DNA of 64,000 nt from Rhizodiscina lignyota (lineage: Eukaryota > Ascomycota > Dothideomycetes > Aulographales > Rhizodiscinaceae): the NCBI GenBank assembly GCA_010015805.1, contig ML978146.1, positions 62,001-126,000 on the forward strand, read 5' to 3'. A model generated the notes under the pieces. The model was not told the DNA's origin, ran no database searches, and was given only the letters and a program-made list of their open reading frames with translations. Position 1 is the first letter of the stretch. Each line of letters begins with the position of its first letter. Below, piece by piece: positions 11,436-23,134 of the stretch. The translations under genes were made by a program, and so were the position numbers.

Positions 11436-12730
11436 TCAAACATAGTATCTATCGTTATTTGATAACCAAGCCAGAGCGCTCAACGCATACGCATCTATCC
11501 TTACTTGTATTGTAGGAAAAATTTGCGGGGCAAAGAGGGAGTTGTGATTGCCTGGAATGCTCTCGGCCAATGTACCTTTATTTTGCGCCTGATCAACTTT
11601 GTCGGATGCGGTACAGCCATATGCGAATAGTAGAGCAGACGCAAGAATGCAAAAGTCTTCACTAAAACTGAGCCTCGGGTAGTTTGCAACATAACTGTGA
11701 TCACCAGAGCAAAAGTGATCGGAGAAGGCCTTCCCTACTCGTTCAGTCATACTGTCGTCGTTGATGGTCACGGGAAAGGTGCGGGTTGGGACAATTGTGG
11801 GAATGTCGACCCCATTGGACGCTACGCTCTTAGCTTGGACGATGCGCAGGACCCCATTGTATAACTTTTGTCTCGTGTCTTGGTTGTTGGCACGAATGTC
11901 AATAGTGATGGTAGCATCGTCGCTCACAACATTTTCCGCAGGAGTCCCAGAGTAGAAGCTTGCACATGTGACCACTGCATGCTCGCTGGGATGAATTTCC
12001 CGGGACACAAGAGTCTGCAGCCTCAGGACGGCACTGGAGGCCATGATGATGGGATCCACAAGACGCTCCGGCATGGAGGCATGTCCACCACGGCCATGGA
12101 ACGTGACGCGGAGGTTGTCGCAGGAGCTGGCCATCGTACCTGGCCGGATACCGACGACACCGGCGCGCGCAGGAACGACGTGACCACTGAAGACTAACCC
12201 TAAACGTCGGGAACAGGGACATTGTGTCGCTTATAATCGTACAGACCGTCGTCGACCATGCTTTGCGCACCGGTGCCACGCTCTTCAGCAGGCTGAAAGA
12301 GAAGGACGATAGTACCGTGCCATACATCCCTGGCAGAGAGCATGAGTTCGGCGTACGCCAGGAGGCAGGTTACATGCATGTCGTGGCCACACGCATGCAT
12401 CACCGGCTGCTCTCGTCCGTGGAGGTCAACAACGCGCTTCGTGCTGGCGTAGGCAGGGCCGGTTCGTTCTTCGACAGGAAGAGCGTCCATGTCGGCGCGC
12501 GAGAGCACGGTAGGGCCATTATCATTGCGAAGGATGGCAACGACACCATGGCCTCCGATATTTGAGCGAATATCAAAGTCAGGTGAGAGCTGGCGTAAAT
12601 GAGCGACGGCGGCGGCTGCAGTTTCTGCTTCTTGACTGGACAACTCGGGATTCGAGTGAAAGTGTTTATACAGCTGCTCGTAGGATGAGAGCCCGGGCCG
12701 GTGGGCCTCGAGAATTTTGGTTAGGGACAT
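11436..12730 (-). pseudogene. Peptidase M20 family amidohydrolase, disrupted mid-gene
   Basis: Metal-dependent amidohydrolase of the M20D group (N-acyl amino acid or hippurate-type substrates). The N-terminal half starts at ATG 12730 and shows GHGVVAIL, RADMDALPVEE, the metal-ligand motif HACGHDMH and LLFQPAEERGTGA. The C-terminal half resumes in another frame with GHVVPARAGVVGIRPG, then GRGGHASMP, SFSEDF and a normal end (LAESIPGNH...). Between PDV and GHVVP, at about 12180-12200, sits a stop and a shift where relatives read a short V-L-G-Q-H link. The gap is too short to be an intron (about 12-20 bases), so the gene looks broken by a small insertion or a sequence error. Both halves are otherwise well kept, so the break is recent or artificial. 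A scrap of a second copy is at 5377-5471. Confidence 0.75.
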
Positions 12731-13139
12731 GACGGAAAATGATCATGAAAGGTGACAGCGAATTTTTGCTGGGCTTGTGGAAAGACACTTACAGATATAG
12801 CGGGTCTGTGTTCCAGTGAGTCATTGGATTGGAGGTACCCACCAGCGTTGCGATGTTACATGATATAGCGCTACAGCAGTTATATGTGAGGCTCATAATA
12901 GCTTCTCAGTACGTAGCGGAGTCTTATTACGCAGACAGGGGGTTCTTTGGGAGAGACAGTGTTGGAGCATACAACGAGCACGAAGTGGCGAATCTCGTGG
13001 ATTGATTAAAGAGAGAGAAATCCCTGAAGGAGAGATGCTGTAATACACGAGTGCACGTGCTCGCGCGCTAGGATGTGCTGGTGCGCACCTCCTGACAGGC
13101 CGTAGGGATACTTGTGTATTGTATGTCGCTTGGTGTAAT
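12731..13139. other. Upstream region of the M20 gene
   Basis: I see nothing coding here. It holds the promoter of the minus-strand amidohydrolase and some CT/GA-rich sequence. Confidence 0.5.
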
Positions 13140-13465
13140 ACTCCCACCACTCTCCCTTTCTCTCAACCTCCGAGCAACAACAATTACACATACCAATGCG
13201 AGCTCCCAGCGAGGCGCAATGCCCATGGACTTGTTTTGCTCCCTTTTCTCCCATTATGGTTGTATCCAGCGCTCCGTCTCTCCCTCGCTATCTGAGCAAT
13301 GACAATGCGCAAGCCTGTGCGAGCTTCCAATGTGGTATCGTAAGGCTCTTGAACCGTCGCACGGGCTGTTCTGATCCTATCTCTTCCCCTTTATGGCTAT
13401 ATGCAGCGCTTTGTCTCTCCATTGCTGTGCGTGCAACCACACAAGCGGATGCGATCTCGCCGTAA
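13140..13465. repeat. Degenerate tandem repeat, about 2.5 units of ~135 bases
   Basis: TATGGTTGTATCCAGCGCTC near 13255 and TATGGCTATATGCAGCGCTT near 13390 start two related stretches 135 bases apart; each continues into a GTCTCTCC run. The first unit boundary is echoed upstream, where CCGAGCAACAACAAT... then TGCGAGCTCCCA (about 13168-13209) resembles TGAGCAATGACAAT... then TGCGAGCTTCCA (about 13296-13331). The units have diverged by roughly a third, so this is an old local duplication. It has no coding potential that I can support. Confidence 0.5.
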
Positions 13466-13972
13466 GACTATTGATCCCGGAAAGGAAAGGTCTCTGTTCA
13501 GACGGCCTGAGATACATGGAACACTTAGCCGTACAATGCTTGAACCTACTCTGTACAACTTTTTTCAGCTAACCAATTATGTCAACTATACGGCGGTAAG
13601 TTGAGCTTCAAGATGCTTGTTGGGTAGCACGACTGAATTTTAGAGTCGCACTCTCTTCGGTCGAGGTATATGAAACATATACGTGGTCCAACTCTCGGCT
13701 TTGGTCGTGCTACACTAGCGCTCATGCCTGTCTCGCACTAGCTTAACTAAGACAGGTGTAGTCGTGGTAGGTCTATTAGTTTAAAATCCAGGGAATTGGA
13801 AGAGCGCAACTGCTGGGCAGCGGACTGTTCGATATAAAGTCGTGCTTGTCCGGCTTTGAATGAAAGTAAACCACCAAAACTAGTACCAGCCTCGATTCTT
13901 TCTCATATCAAGCCCAAAGAATTCAGCTTCTGGAAAATTCTTAAATCTCAATCTTTCCTCAGGCTTAACGAA
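13466..13972. other. Promoter region of the small secreted protein gene
   Basis: I see no gene. A TATA-like GATATAAAG lies near 13830, about 140 bases before the chosen ATG, and a 5' leader of roughly 110 bases would follow. The segment 13670-13760 contains loosely repeated GTGCTA/CTAGC-type words. Confidence 0.4.
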
Positions 13973-14503
13973 ATGAAGGCCGCCTCTACGCTTCTCCTGG
14001 CCAGCACTATTGCCTTCGCCGCTGCCTCTCCACCCAACCTTGGGCAGGCATACGACCCACTCTTTAAGAGCCGCGACGTATGTGGAGGTCATATTGGCAA
14101 CTGCGTCTCCAACGGTTGCGCAGGGGGCGCCCCAACCTATCTTTGCACTGCCGTACGTTTGTTCTCAGCCCCTTCTCAGCCCTACGAGACTCTTACGGCC
14201 AATCCACTATTTCATAAAGCCCACTTACTAATTCTCTTTCCTCACCCCGTCCATCGAGCTGCAACAAGGCTCGGGCACGGTTGAGAGGGTACAAGACTCA
14301 GCAAAGTAGAAGGTGTGGACTGGCTAATCACCCTATAGGGTAAATATAAAGGTTGCCCCTGTGGGCTCAATTGTGGTAAAACGATCGGGCCCTGCAACTC
14401 GAACAATTGTCATGGCTATCAAGGTCGTTGTGAAGCTGGGTATAAATACGCGGGATGTGCCTGCGATCCCGGTCCCTCCCCGACGACGACGCCTCTACTA
14501 TAG
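13973..14503 (+). CDS. Small secreted cysteine-rich protein (effector-like)
   Basis: A short secreted protein of about 121 residues. Exons as I read them are 13973-14152, a 21-base micro-exon 14259-14279, and 14339-14503. The start at 13973 gives a clean signal peptide (MKAASTLLLASTIAFAAAS); the longer upstream frame from 13856 lacks one. The mature part has 12 cysteines: a four-Cys N-terminal block (VCGGHIGNC...GC...LC) and an eight-Cys C-terminal block with GCPCGLNC, GPCNSNNCHGYQGRC and GCACDPG, an EGF-like or killer-protein-like spacing. The micro-exon adds LQQGSGT and splits a 186-base gap into two normal introns, each with a branch-like site (TTACTAAT, GGCTAATC). Skipping it also keeps the frame and gives 114 residues. 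Function unknown: host-interaction effector or antimicrobial protein are possibilities. Confidence 0.8.
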
Positions 14504-14935
14504 CTAAAAGTGTGTATTTTCAAACGCGGCTGGCGGCTCTCACTAGCTGTCAGGGCCAGTCTATGTCTAACTCGATTGTACCCGCTTGATTTGGGTTGTC
14601 GCCTCGAGATGGACAGGCAGGGCAAGGCCGATGCGGGAAAAGATTCTCACAAAAAGCGCCGAAAACGTTGATTTTCGGAGGGTCTTTTCCTAGCAATCTG
14701 CGTTGAGTCGTAAAGTTGTTGCAAGGAAATCGGCATCAGGGTTTGGCAGACTTCACTATAGGGTTTAACGTAGCATAAGGCAAGTAGAAAAATCTAAGAA
14801 ATAATAAGCTATTTTTGTAATATCCGAGGTTCATGACGCTAACTAAGGAAGAAAATCAAGAGAAGTCACCTTTTCACGTATACTAGATGATATTCAACTC
14901 CCTTTCCGCAAGAATATGCTAGGGGGTATCACTGA
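14504..14935. other. Intergenic region
   Basis: AT-rich, with no gene seen. It is the shared 3' flank of two convergent genes. Confidence 0.5.
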
Positions 14936-15860
14936 TTACATCACCACGCAACCCTCAGGCTTTTCTTCCCGCTGCAGGATAGCCTTTCCGCTCCTGAAGT
15001 ATATCCATTGATCCATCAACCCCTGGAGGCCAATTAGGTAAACCAAGTCGCCCCACTCAGGCGCTCTTGCGTGGTCTTTCGGTGCATCTTGCTGCAGATG
15101 CCGGCCTTCTCTGTTGCTCTTGAATCTCTTGGCCACTTCTTGCGTGGCCAAAGGCGTAGATGCGATCTCCGCCCCCTCTTTTCCGATCAGTTTCTCTTCC
15201 ATGAACAGTTCGTCTGGTTTAAGGACTGGTTGCTCCCCGGATAGACGAACCAGGATGTTCATGTCGTGTCCGATATAGAGCAGCGGGTCCTTGCCAGGGA
15301 GAATAGAGCATAGCAGAGGTTTCCAGGTTATGTACGGGGTGTAGAGGAAGGTATCAGGAGTTATGAAGTCGTTTGCTTGCGGACATTCATAAACCTCTAT
15401 GCCGAACTTGCAGAGAAAAATGACTTCCAGCTCGTCGAACAGGGGATCCTGCGCGTACATCCGGATTTTTCCTTTGGAATGGCCGTTCTCCTCAAGGAAC
15501 TCTACAATGTCGAGGAAGAAGATCAATTGGAGTAGAGCAGATTCCGGGGTTCGGGATTCAAAAGGTCCCAACCCCATGATTACCGCGTTCTCAACATGAG
15601 CTTTTCCACGGGGGGTTTTCGCACAATATTGGCCAAGACCTTCGCGCAAGACAGAGTGCAGATAATTGCGGAATCGAGTATTATCTGATGTCTGCCAACG
15701 TTTGAGTAGCTCAATGTAAAGGCGATCGAGGACTTTCAGCTTGAAGTCGATGGACTCCTCAGGTTTGTCGATAATATACTCTGCTTCACTTGACGGCCTT
15801 TGTCAAGAGGGATTCCTGGGAATCCATAGCCGTTGCTAAGAAGGATTGGGATGATTCCAT
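14936..15860 (-). CDS. SRR1-like domain protein; 5' end uncertain, possible one-base frameshift
   Basis: A member of the SRR1 (sensitivity to red light reduced) family, whose plant and yeast members act in clock or regulatory roles; the biochemical activity is unknown. The domain is seen from IMGLGPFESRTPESALLQL through YAQDPLFDELEVIFL, FGIEVYECPQANDFI and FLYTPYITWKPLL. The long frame runs back to about 15788 without an ATG. An ATG at 15860 begins MESSQSFLATAMDSQESLLTKAV in a neighbouring frame, one base out of register at about 15790, and no intron of workable size fits between. Either one base is extra in the genome or in the assembly, or a further upstream exon exists that I cannot find. 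With the shift ignored the protein would be about 308 residues. The C-terminal ~60 residues are not typical of the domain. Confidence 0.7.
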
Positions 15861-16686
15861 GATGTTTGACTGTCGTGAAGGTTGAAGACCAAAGATGCCG
15901 CTGATGGGATGATATGGACAATGGACCAAAGAAATCCAAAATCAAAATGGGATTCAAACGAGCGTAGTCGTATAAAAAAGAACAGTATCGATATATAAGG
16001 GAAGTCAGTGAGTGATACCCTCACAATGTGGGTGACAATGAGATGTTGGTGTGTTTAATCTCATCGTTGAGCTGCTGGAACCTGGCCTTGTCATGGCAAA
16101 TGCAGCGCAAGAAGCAATCCATGTTGACAGAGAGATAAGCATATAATTGGAGAGAGGGGTATGACCGGGAATCCTGAAAGGTGATGGTATGGCATGTGCT
16201 GCAGAGAAACAATGGGACTCTCACTCTGCGCCGGGAAAGGTTTTATAGAAATGACAAACGCGTAGGAGGCCACTGAATCATTTGTTATTGAAACACAGCC
16301 TATAGCCTTTCGAAATCTGTTCAATTGATGAAACAAAGAGTTTTATAAGCGAATGTGTGCAGCACGAAATAGGAGACATGAGCCAAGACCGAACAAAGAG
16401 AATAATGAAAGATGAATAATGACTACTGACTCCAAGATACCGCATCACCGAATCACTGTCTATGAGAATATCGAGAAAAGAGGCAGCGGAAGAGGTGATA
16501 TTCACTGAATGTCTCCGATGCGAGGGACAACACGCCGCCTAGCGTCCGTTGAAACTGTGGGACCCTTCCAGGCCTTGGTATCGCTGTGACACGAAGATGC
16601 TCACTACGCAGCTTAACGACCGGGTTACACAAGTCCCACGAGACCAGTCATGAGAGTCTACTCGAATTGGCGATTTCCCAGCAAAT
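15861..16686. other. Intergenic region, 0.8 kb
   Basis: Several 60-80-codon open frames on the minus strand have no domain and no supporting splice context. I see nothing that I can call a gene. Confidence 0.5.
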
Positions 16687-18294
16687 TTATGAAGCCTGAT
16701 GCATCCGCACTAGCACTCTTTTAGGGGCACTTGTGGTGTTGTAATTATGCCACTGCACATCGCTCGGGTCTGTCTTTTCAATCTTGTCGAACCGTTGAAG
16801 GATCTTCGTGATAACATATCCAGCCTCCGTCAGCGCGAACTGTTGACCCAGACACACACGAGGCCCTCCGTTGAAAGGCAGATACTCCCATCCGAGCTTT
16901 CTTCCGATCCAGCGTTCCGGCACGAATTCGTCCGCATTGGAACCCCAGATTTCTCTGCGTCTGTGCATCACGTACACAGAATATGTGACTTCTTGGCCTT
17001 TCTTGACATATACAGGTGAGGATCCGTCTGGTCCTCCACCATAAGGAAGAGTGGTATTGCGAGTGGCTAAACGAGCGTTCGCGGGCACTGAGGGGAACAA
17101 CCGCAATGTCTCCATCATGACATACTGCAGGTACGAGCAGGCCTTGAGTTGAGTAAAGGTGATCGCTTTTGAACTGTCGTATGTGCCGAACTCTTCAACG
17201 ATGGCTGTCCGTAGCTTTTGGTAAACGTCCGGGTGTCGCGTCAAATTCCAGAACGTCCAGCCGAGCAATCCCGCTGTTGTATCTCTCCCTGCGAGAAGTA
17301 TATTGAGTAGCTGAGATCGAATCTCGACCGGATCGTTGGTGGCTTTCAATAACTCGTCAAGAAAGACATAGCGCTCGGCGGTCTTTTCAGGTGCACTCGT
17401 CTTCGCCCGGTTCATGCCGTCTGCGATGCAGGCGTCGGCGAAGCGGTGGATCTCTCGAATATCCTCACGGAATGATTTCGGATAATACAGCCAGTAGACA
17501 TCAGCCATACGGGCCCTCACTCCGATGGCGTAAGTACCTCGGTCGAAGCGAGTTCCAATGTCAGCCCATTGGAACTCTCCCACGTTCTTTTCACCTCGAG
17601 AACTGGCGGCATATGCTGCTTGTGTATGTGTGCTTTGACCAAACAAGAACTCCGTAGCAGAGTCCATTGTGAAGCGGAAGAAGACGGGAGCGAGGTCCAG
17701 CGATGTCCACCCATCGACCATATTGAAGCATTTAAACATATCTTCGACATGCCGCTGTTCGAGAGTAAGATCTGCGATTTGATCGCGAGCAAACTGAGGC
17801 CGAAGAAGGGATCTTGAATGCTCCCTTGATAAGAGTCAGTGTCATTCCCAAGCTTCAGGGCGCTGGAGGCAGGTGGAGCGGCATCCAACTTACCACATCT
17901 GGCCGTCTGTCGTGAAGATGCCATCTCCAAGGAGAGGCAGTAGAGCTCCTCGTCGCCTCTGTCCAATCTCGAAATCTTGGAATTGAGTCGCCAAAATTGC
18001 TTGAATATTTTTTGGCTCGTAAGTAATAAACACATCCCCGATGAAGCCCTCTGCGAAAGTCGAGCAGCCCATCTCCACGTGCTCGTCGTACAGAAACTGT
18101 GGCAATTGACATGCTTTGTCGGCTTTGTCCATGGCAAGGACGTTGTCTACTCCCAAAAACCAGTTGTGACCTTTGAACGGTGGGGCTCTGCAACCCCACT
18201 GCCTTGCCCGTCTAGCATGGAGAGCAGATGTGACAGCGTAGTGGACAGCCCAAGCGACCAGCGCAAGTGCGACAATTGATAGTATCGAGAGCAT
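16687..18294 (-). CDS. Cytochrome P450, CYP52/fatty-acid-hydroxylase-like
   Basis: An ER membrane haem monooxygenase, resembling the alkane and fatty acid omega-hydroxylase group. Two exons, 18294-17894 and 17824-16687, give 512 residues. There is an N-terminal membrane anchor ([18 protein letters not shown]), a Pro-poor hinge, then an I-helix [10 protein letters not shown], ExxR in [15 protein letters not shown], and the haem loop [15 protein letters not shown] with Cys about 458. The LAGRDTT and [17 protein letters not shown] wording is that of the CYP52/CYP63 group. The intron joins [14 protein letters not shown], a conserved C-helix run. The neighbours (SRR1-like gene, MYND gene) give no pathway clue. 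Confidence 0.94.
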
Positions 18295-19195
18295 TGTGCC
18301 GCAAAGAAATCGAGTGAGAATAAAGAACTGATTGAGAATCTAAACAGACCTATGTTCTGAAGCCAGAGAGTCTTATGTATACATACTTCCCCTCTAACTT
18401 AGTTGCAAGGGCGTCTGACATCTACACGAACAACGGTCGCGGCGTCAGACTGGGTAGCCGCGCTGTGCATTAGCGTCCGCCACAAACCCGGAAACTCGAT
18501 CTAACCGCTGGATGCATTAGTCTGGGGAGCTGTAACGCCTATCACAAGTAAAGTTTGGCACTTTACTCTGACTTACTTGCACCACGACTTTTTTTGTCGC
18601 GACGTCGCCCTTAAGACTGGCACCTTGGCTTCAGCTAACCCTGCTAACCGCCAAGGTGGATATTGGATTGGCATCTTACCATACATCATAGCTGCAACAC
18701 CTGCTGTTCATGCCAATGCCATTCTCGAGGAGCTGTCGTTACCTCGGCTTTCTCGAACGGGTTGCTGGATCACGAACTCAGCTCTTTCATCGGCGTGCTG
18801 CTTGGCCCGCGTCATCTGAAATGGGCCAGTCAGCATAAGCTCACAGGAGAACTGATGAATTATGTCAGCGGCGGTCGTAAAACAGGCACAAGAAATATCC
18901 AAGCCCATACATACTCAAAGGACAAAGAGCTGAGCAGACTTACGTGATACGCTTGGGGCTAAGGAGGCCGAGGTGCGCAAGAAGCCGAAACCGGACTAGT
19001 AAAGCAGGAAAGCCAATCGTCTTCACCGTCATTGTGCCATGATTGACTTTTTCTTGTTTAGCATACAGCAAAATCTTGAACCCCATTTCCTGATGTCCAT
19101 AGTTGGATACTTTCACGAGAAGCCACCGATTATAGCCAACCTCCCAATTTCCCAAAACCCTCCCCAATGCGTGTGAAATGTCCAATTACAGCTCC
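18295..19195. other. Intergenic region, 0.9 kb
   Basis: Holds the P450 promoter (TATA-like TATGTATACATAC near 18374-18386) and the 3' flank of the MYND gene. No gene seen; the short open frames here have no domain. Confidence 0.5.
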
Positions 19196-22100
19196 TTACC
19201 AAACCCCCTTCCTGCATATCATTTTATGCGCCTTCCAATCTGTCCGCTGACACTGGGAAGAACAATATTTGACGGTGCGACATGCAGAGCATTTCAAGAG
19301 GCTTCCTCCATTCGCCGTTTTGTCCTTTCCACAGACTCCGCAGCATTTTTGTTCCGATGACGCATTGCTTGAATTCATGGCCTCCATGTCTTCGAGACTA
19401 AACGACGGGATCGGCGGAACGAATGGCGGATCAACGCATGGGAACGAGAACAACGGCGAGATTGCAGCACGAAATGCCAGCTTGGCCACTTGTGGTGGCA
19501 GGCCTGGGATAAGCCCGTCCGGAAATTTACCCCAGCCACAGGAGCAGACCGGCATATTACGGAATCCGTCTTCCTCTAGCTGCTCCTTGTCGAGACGGAT
19601 GGAATACTCGTAGGAGGAGCCGTGCTGCCAGTTTCTGCAGCGTTCTGCGTAGAGTGGAAGAATGTCCTCCCAGAATTCCAGCTCGCGATCCTCAACGTTG
19701 AGGAGGCTCAATACGCTCAATAGCGAATCCAGAAACTTGGCAAAACGTGCTGTCCCAGTTGCAGGGCGTAGAGGCAAGACGAGGCTGTCGAGTACTACTG
19801 TGAGATTCGTAACATCCAGTCTGACGGAAGAGACGGAGATGACCATGTGTACCCCCGCCCCCGCTGTAGTACGACTATTCAGTCCAAAGACCTGAGAATA
19901 GCCGCGACCCATACCAGTGAACTGCATGAACATGGAGTGCAATGTGTCCTTGAAGCCTATCCGAACATCACTAATAAGATTAGATGCTCTTAATGATTCT
20001 TCACGAATGTTTCGCTCTCTAAGAGACCACATGCCCGTAATATGTGCATTCAGCCAACTGAGTCCGGTCGGATTCTGGATGCTAATGATTGGTAGACGGT
20101 CTAAATTCAATCGAGGCATGTTCCAGATCGCCTTGCTCTGTCCCTTGAGAAAGAATGGCGAAATGAACAGTGGCGATGTTTTCCAGCTGTCCGAATCGAT
20201 CGGAGCCTCCACTTCCACATATGAAGACTTTCTAGCCACACGAGTTTTGGCCTTAGTAGCAAGTACCGGGGCAGGAAATTCCAGCAGTAGGCGTATATTG
20301 TGCTTCTCAAGCACTTCTGCGAATCTGCTCGGAAAGGTTTGAATTGTCTCGACAGCAGATCCATCAGCTAGTGCTTTCTTGAGTGGTTCTGAAAGAAGTC
20401 CGGCTCGAACAGTCAGCGAACTGAAGCATCCCTTTGCTCGTTCGATGGTTGCAGTGGTTGTTGTCATTGCTTCAGGGTTGGAAAGAATATCATGCTTTTG
20501 TGCGTTCTCCTCGAGACCGTGAATACGCGCAGGGCCCTGTAAATTAGAACGACATGCGGTGATGTAGACGTTCTTCTCGTCGCCAAGCGTAGTCTCGAAA
20601 ATATTCATATTTAAGCCAAGGTCTTCCCGAAGCTTGAAAACAGAACTTGGGCTGGACACCACTCCGAGGGCGACGATTGCAGTGAGAGGTTCCTGTAACA
20701 GCATCCATGAAGGGACATTGAATGACACCACCAACGGTGAGCAGCCAACCCATCTATTCTCATCCTCTTCAACATGTAAGGAGAAGTCATTCGTGTGTCT
20801 CTGCCCACGAGATGTGATGGTTCAGAATGCGACCTGTACAACGGCAAACAGGTTCTGCCATCGGCCAACAGGAGACTCTGGAGATGATTGCACGGAGCAA
20901 CGGGGGTGAGGTGTTCCAATGTCTGCCGCATTCTTGCTTGTCAGTCTCTCCAGACTGGTCCTCGGGACGTTTAGAGTAATGCAGACAACTGCAGGCATAT
21001 TTTCCCAACCACCGAGCCCGCGTGAATCGATATTGCGGCGAAATACATCGCGAGGACTACGCGTAAAAGTTTCAATTGAGTATATTCCAAAGAGGTGAAG
21101 GTAAAGATATAGTTCTTGTAGGTAATTAGCCCCAACCATTAGCGTAGGTTCATTTTCGATGAGTTGGATGAGAGTCTCCATAGTCTTGTTCCAATCAACG
21201 ACGAGCCGCGATCTAACAACAGCGAGGAGGGATACGAAACTAGCCCGGTGATGTTGCGGGGCTGAGTCGCTTGTGAGAGCAGTCATATTCATCCTGGAAT
21301 ATAGAAACTTTGGATCCTCATGTTGGAACATCTTTAGATAGACTTGATGAAGCAGACTAGCGCATGCTTCCGCCTCGACGTGGAGCCTTCTGTCATACAT
21401 CGGGCCTCCAAGTAGGTCTAGCAGAGACGTGCGTTTCCAGGTGAGTCTGAGATCCATCTCTGAATCGTGCTTCCCGCTTCCACCAAGCCTCCTCGTTATG
21501 TCCATCGTAATCTCGTCGGAAGTGGATGTACTTGATATGTTTGTCCAGTACTCTACCGGAAAGAGGTCGAGCAAAATGGACATAGTCGTAAAGTCACCAT
21601 AAAGGAGGGAATCGGCATATTGCATGTGAGTCTCCTCGCGTTGGACATTGACAAGGCACTCGGTGAAGATGCTCGCCGAGGGCGTGCATTTCAACACGGG
21701 CGACGCTGCAATGAGGATGTTGAGAGTTCCGAGATGATCGCCGAGATTCGATGTGTCGATAACATTGAAGGATGTAGGAGCTTTGCAGGATCCGAGGTAA
21801 TCGTCACTATTCAACTCGAGTGGGACGAGGTGATAATTGTCGCGGTAAAGGTTTGCAGATTTCTCCTCTCCAGGATTTTGCAGATGACGCAGCGTCCGTG
21901 CAAAAGCAATCGCATCTCCGAGAAAATCGGGTTACAAAGGATTTCATGACACGCTTCCGAAATGCGTTTCCCCATTCTCGGAATTCAAGCTGCGCTTCCT
22001 CGATGTAGCCCTTCAGACTCAGAGACGCTTCGCCAGTTAATTTGGGCGCAAGTGGAGACCCTCTTGTCAATGGCGCTGTCACAATCGCCGGGTGGAAGCC

Positions 22101-23134
22101 AAGCAACGGATCAGTTCCGTCATAGAAAATGAATGAATCACAGCCGGAATAAAAAGTCGGGTTTGGGTGTTTAGTTGCAGACAAAGACTTATCATCCAGG
22201 TGCAAGCATCCATGTTGCCAGTAGTGTAACTGGGCCCTTGCCAGAAACGGAATACATGTTATGCCTAATCAGACTCTACAAATCAGCAGATATCCAGGTA
22301 AGCGATAATATGCAATGATGTCAGGTTGGGGTGTGTCTCCATTGAGCGGAAACACACCGTGTCAAGGGTTTATTTCCCCAAAGCTCAGGGTAACAGCGAC
22401 TACATACCTGCCGGCGCACCTGATCGAAGTCCCGTTGTGAATACGCCCTTCGTTTGCAGTTGAGCAGCCCTGAAGTTGCGCGCACTTTGAATGTTCGCTT
22501 CCAGGGTTTTATTGAAACTCCGTCGAGCCTCTCCATCCAGGTCAAGGATGCAATGAGATTCCCAGAGCATTTTCACTTTTGCAAAGGTTTTGGAATCGCA
22601 AAATCTCAGTTTCTGGCCGTACTTGCTGCTGTGCCAGGACTCCAGGGAACTCGCAATGTCAAGTAGTTTCCTTGCGTGGTCACTTAGCAGTCTAAGGGTC
22701 TCTTGATCAAGGTAGAAGTGATACCACACATCCCAGATCGCTTGGTGATTTGACCCATTGAAGTCATCGAGGAGGAGTGTGAATAACAAGATATTTCGCG
22801 CTGTGGCTATTTCTCGGCTCTACCACAAACACAAGAACTAAACATCAGAACGTACCAATAATCGGTGCCTGTATATCACAGCAAGTTATGTCATATCCTC
22901 GGTCTGAGTCTGTCAGTCTCATTGTAGATTCAGTGTAGAATAACATCGATGAATCGACTCACCAGTGCCGTCGTCCATATAGGCTGTGAACAAGATGTTA
23001 CGGGCATCGCCGCAGCCTAAGAGCAAAATGGTGGCTGGGTCTTCGGGAGCAAGTTCTCGAGTGAGGCATGTTGCAGGTGTATTGCCAATTGGATAGAAGC
23101 ATGTCAGAAGGTCGAGACCAGCCGGAGTAAACAT
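19196..23134 (-). pseudogene. Long MYND-finger protein with DUF4470-like N terminus, carrying one stop and one frameshift
   Basis: A member of a fungal family of about 1,200 residues with an N-terminal DUF4470-like region and a C-terminal MYND zinc finger; function unknown. Exons are 23134-22963, 22909-22856, 22800-22408 and 22264-19196. The N terminus reads FYPIGNTPATCLTREL then ILLLGCGDARNILFTAY; the C terminus carries CGVCGK...LLKCSACRTVKYCSSQCQRTDWKAHKMIC. Two lesions lie in the last exon. At about 21923-21926 one extra base in an A/T run shifts the frame, but the text continues sensibly across it (KSFVTRF then LGDAIAFARTL). At 20822-20824 a TGA interrupts an otherwise continuous frame between WQNLFAVVQVAF and TITSRGQRHTNDFSLHVEED, where relatives have Gly; GGA to TGA is one base. 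The rest is well kept, so the decay is recent or the assembly is faulty. Annotation pipelines would likely split it into two or three genes. Confidence 0.85.

Noticed and set aside
13856-13972. Upstream in-frame ATG of the small secreted protein
   Set aside because: It would bury the signal peptide 39 residues inside the protein; the ATG at 13973 is far more likely.
17517-18137. 206-codon minus-strand frame overlapping the P450
   Set aside because: It is a shifted frame across both P450 exons and the intron; the P450 frame carries all motifs.
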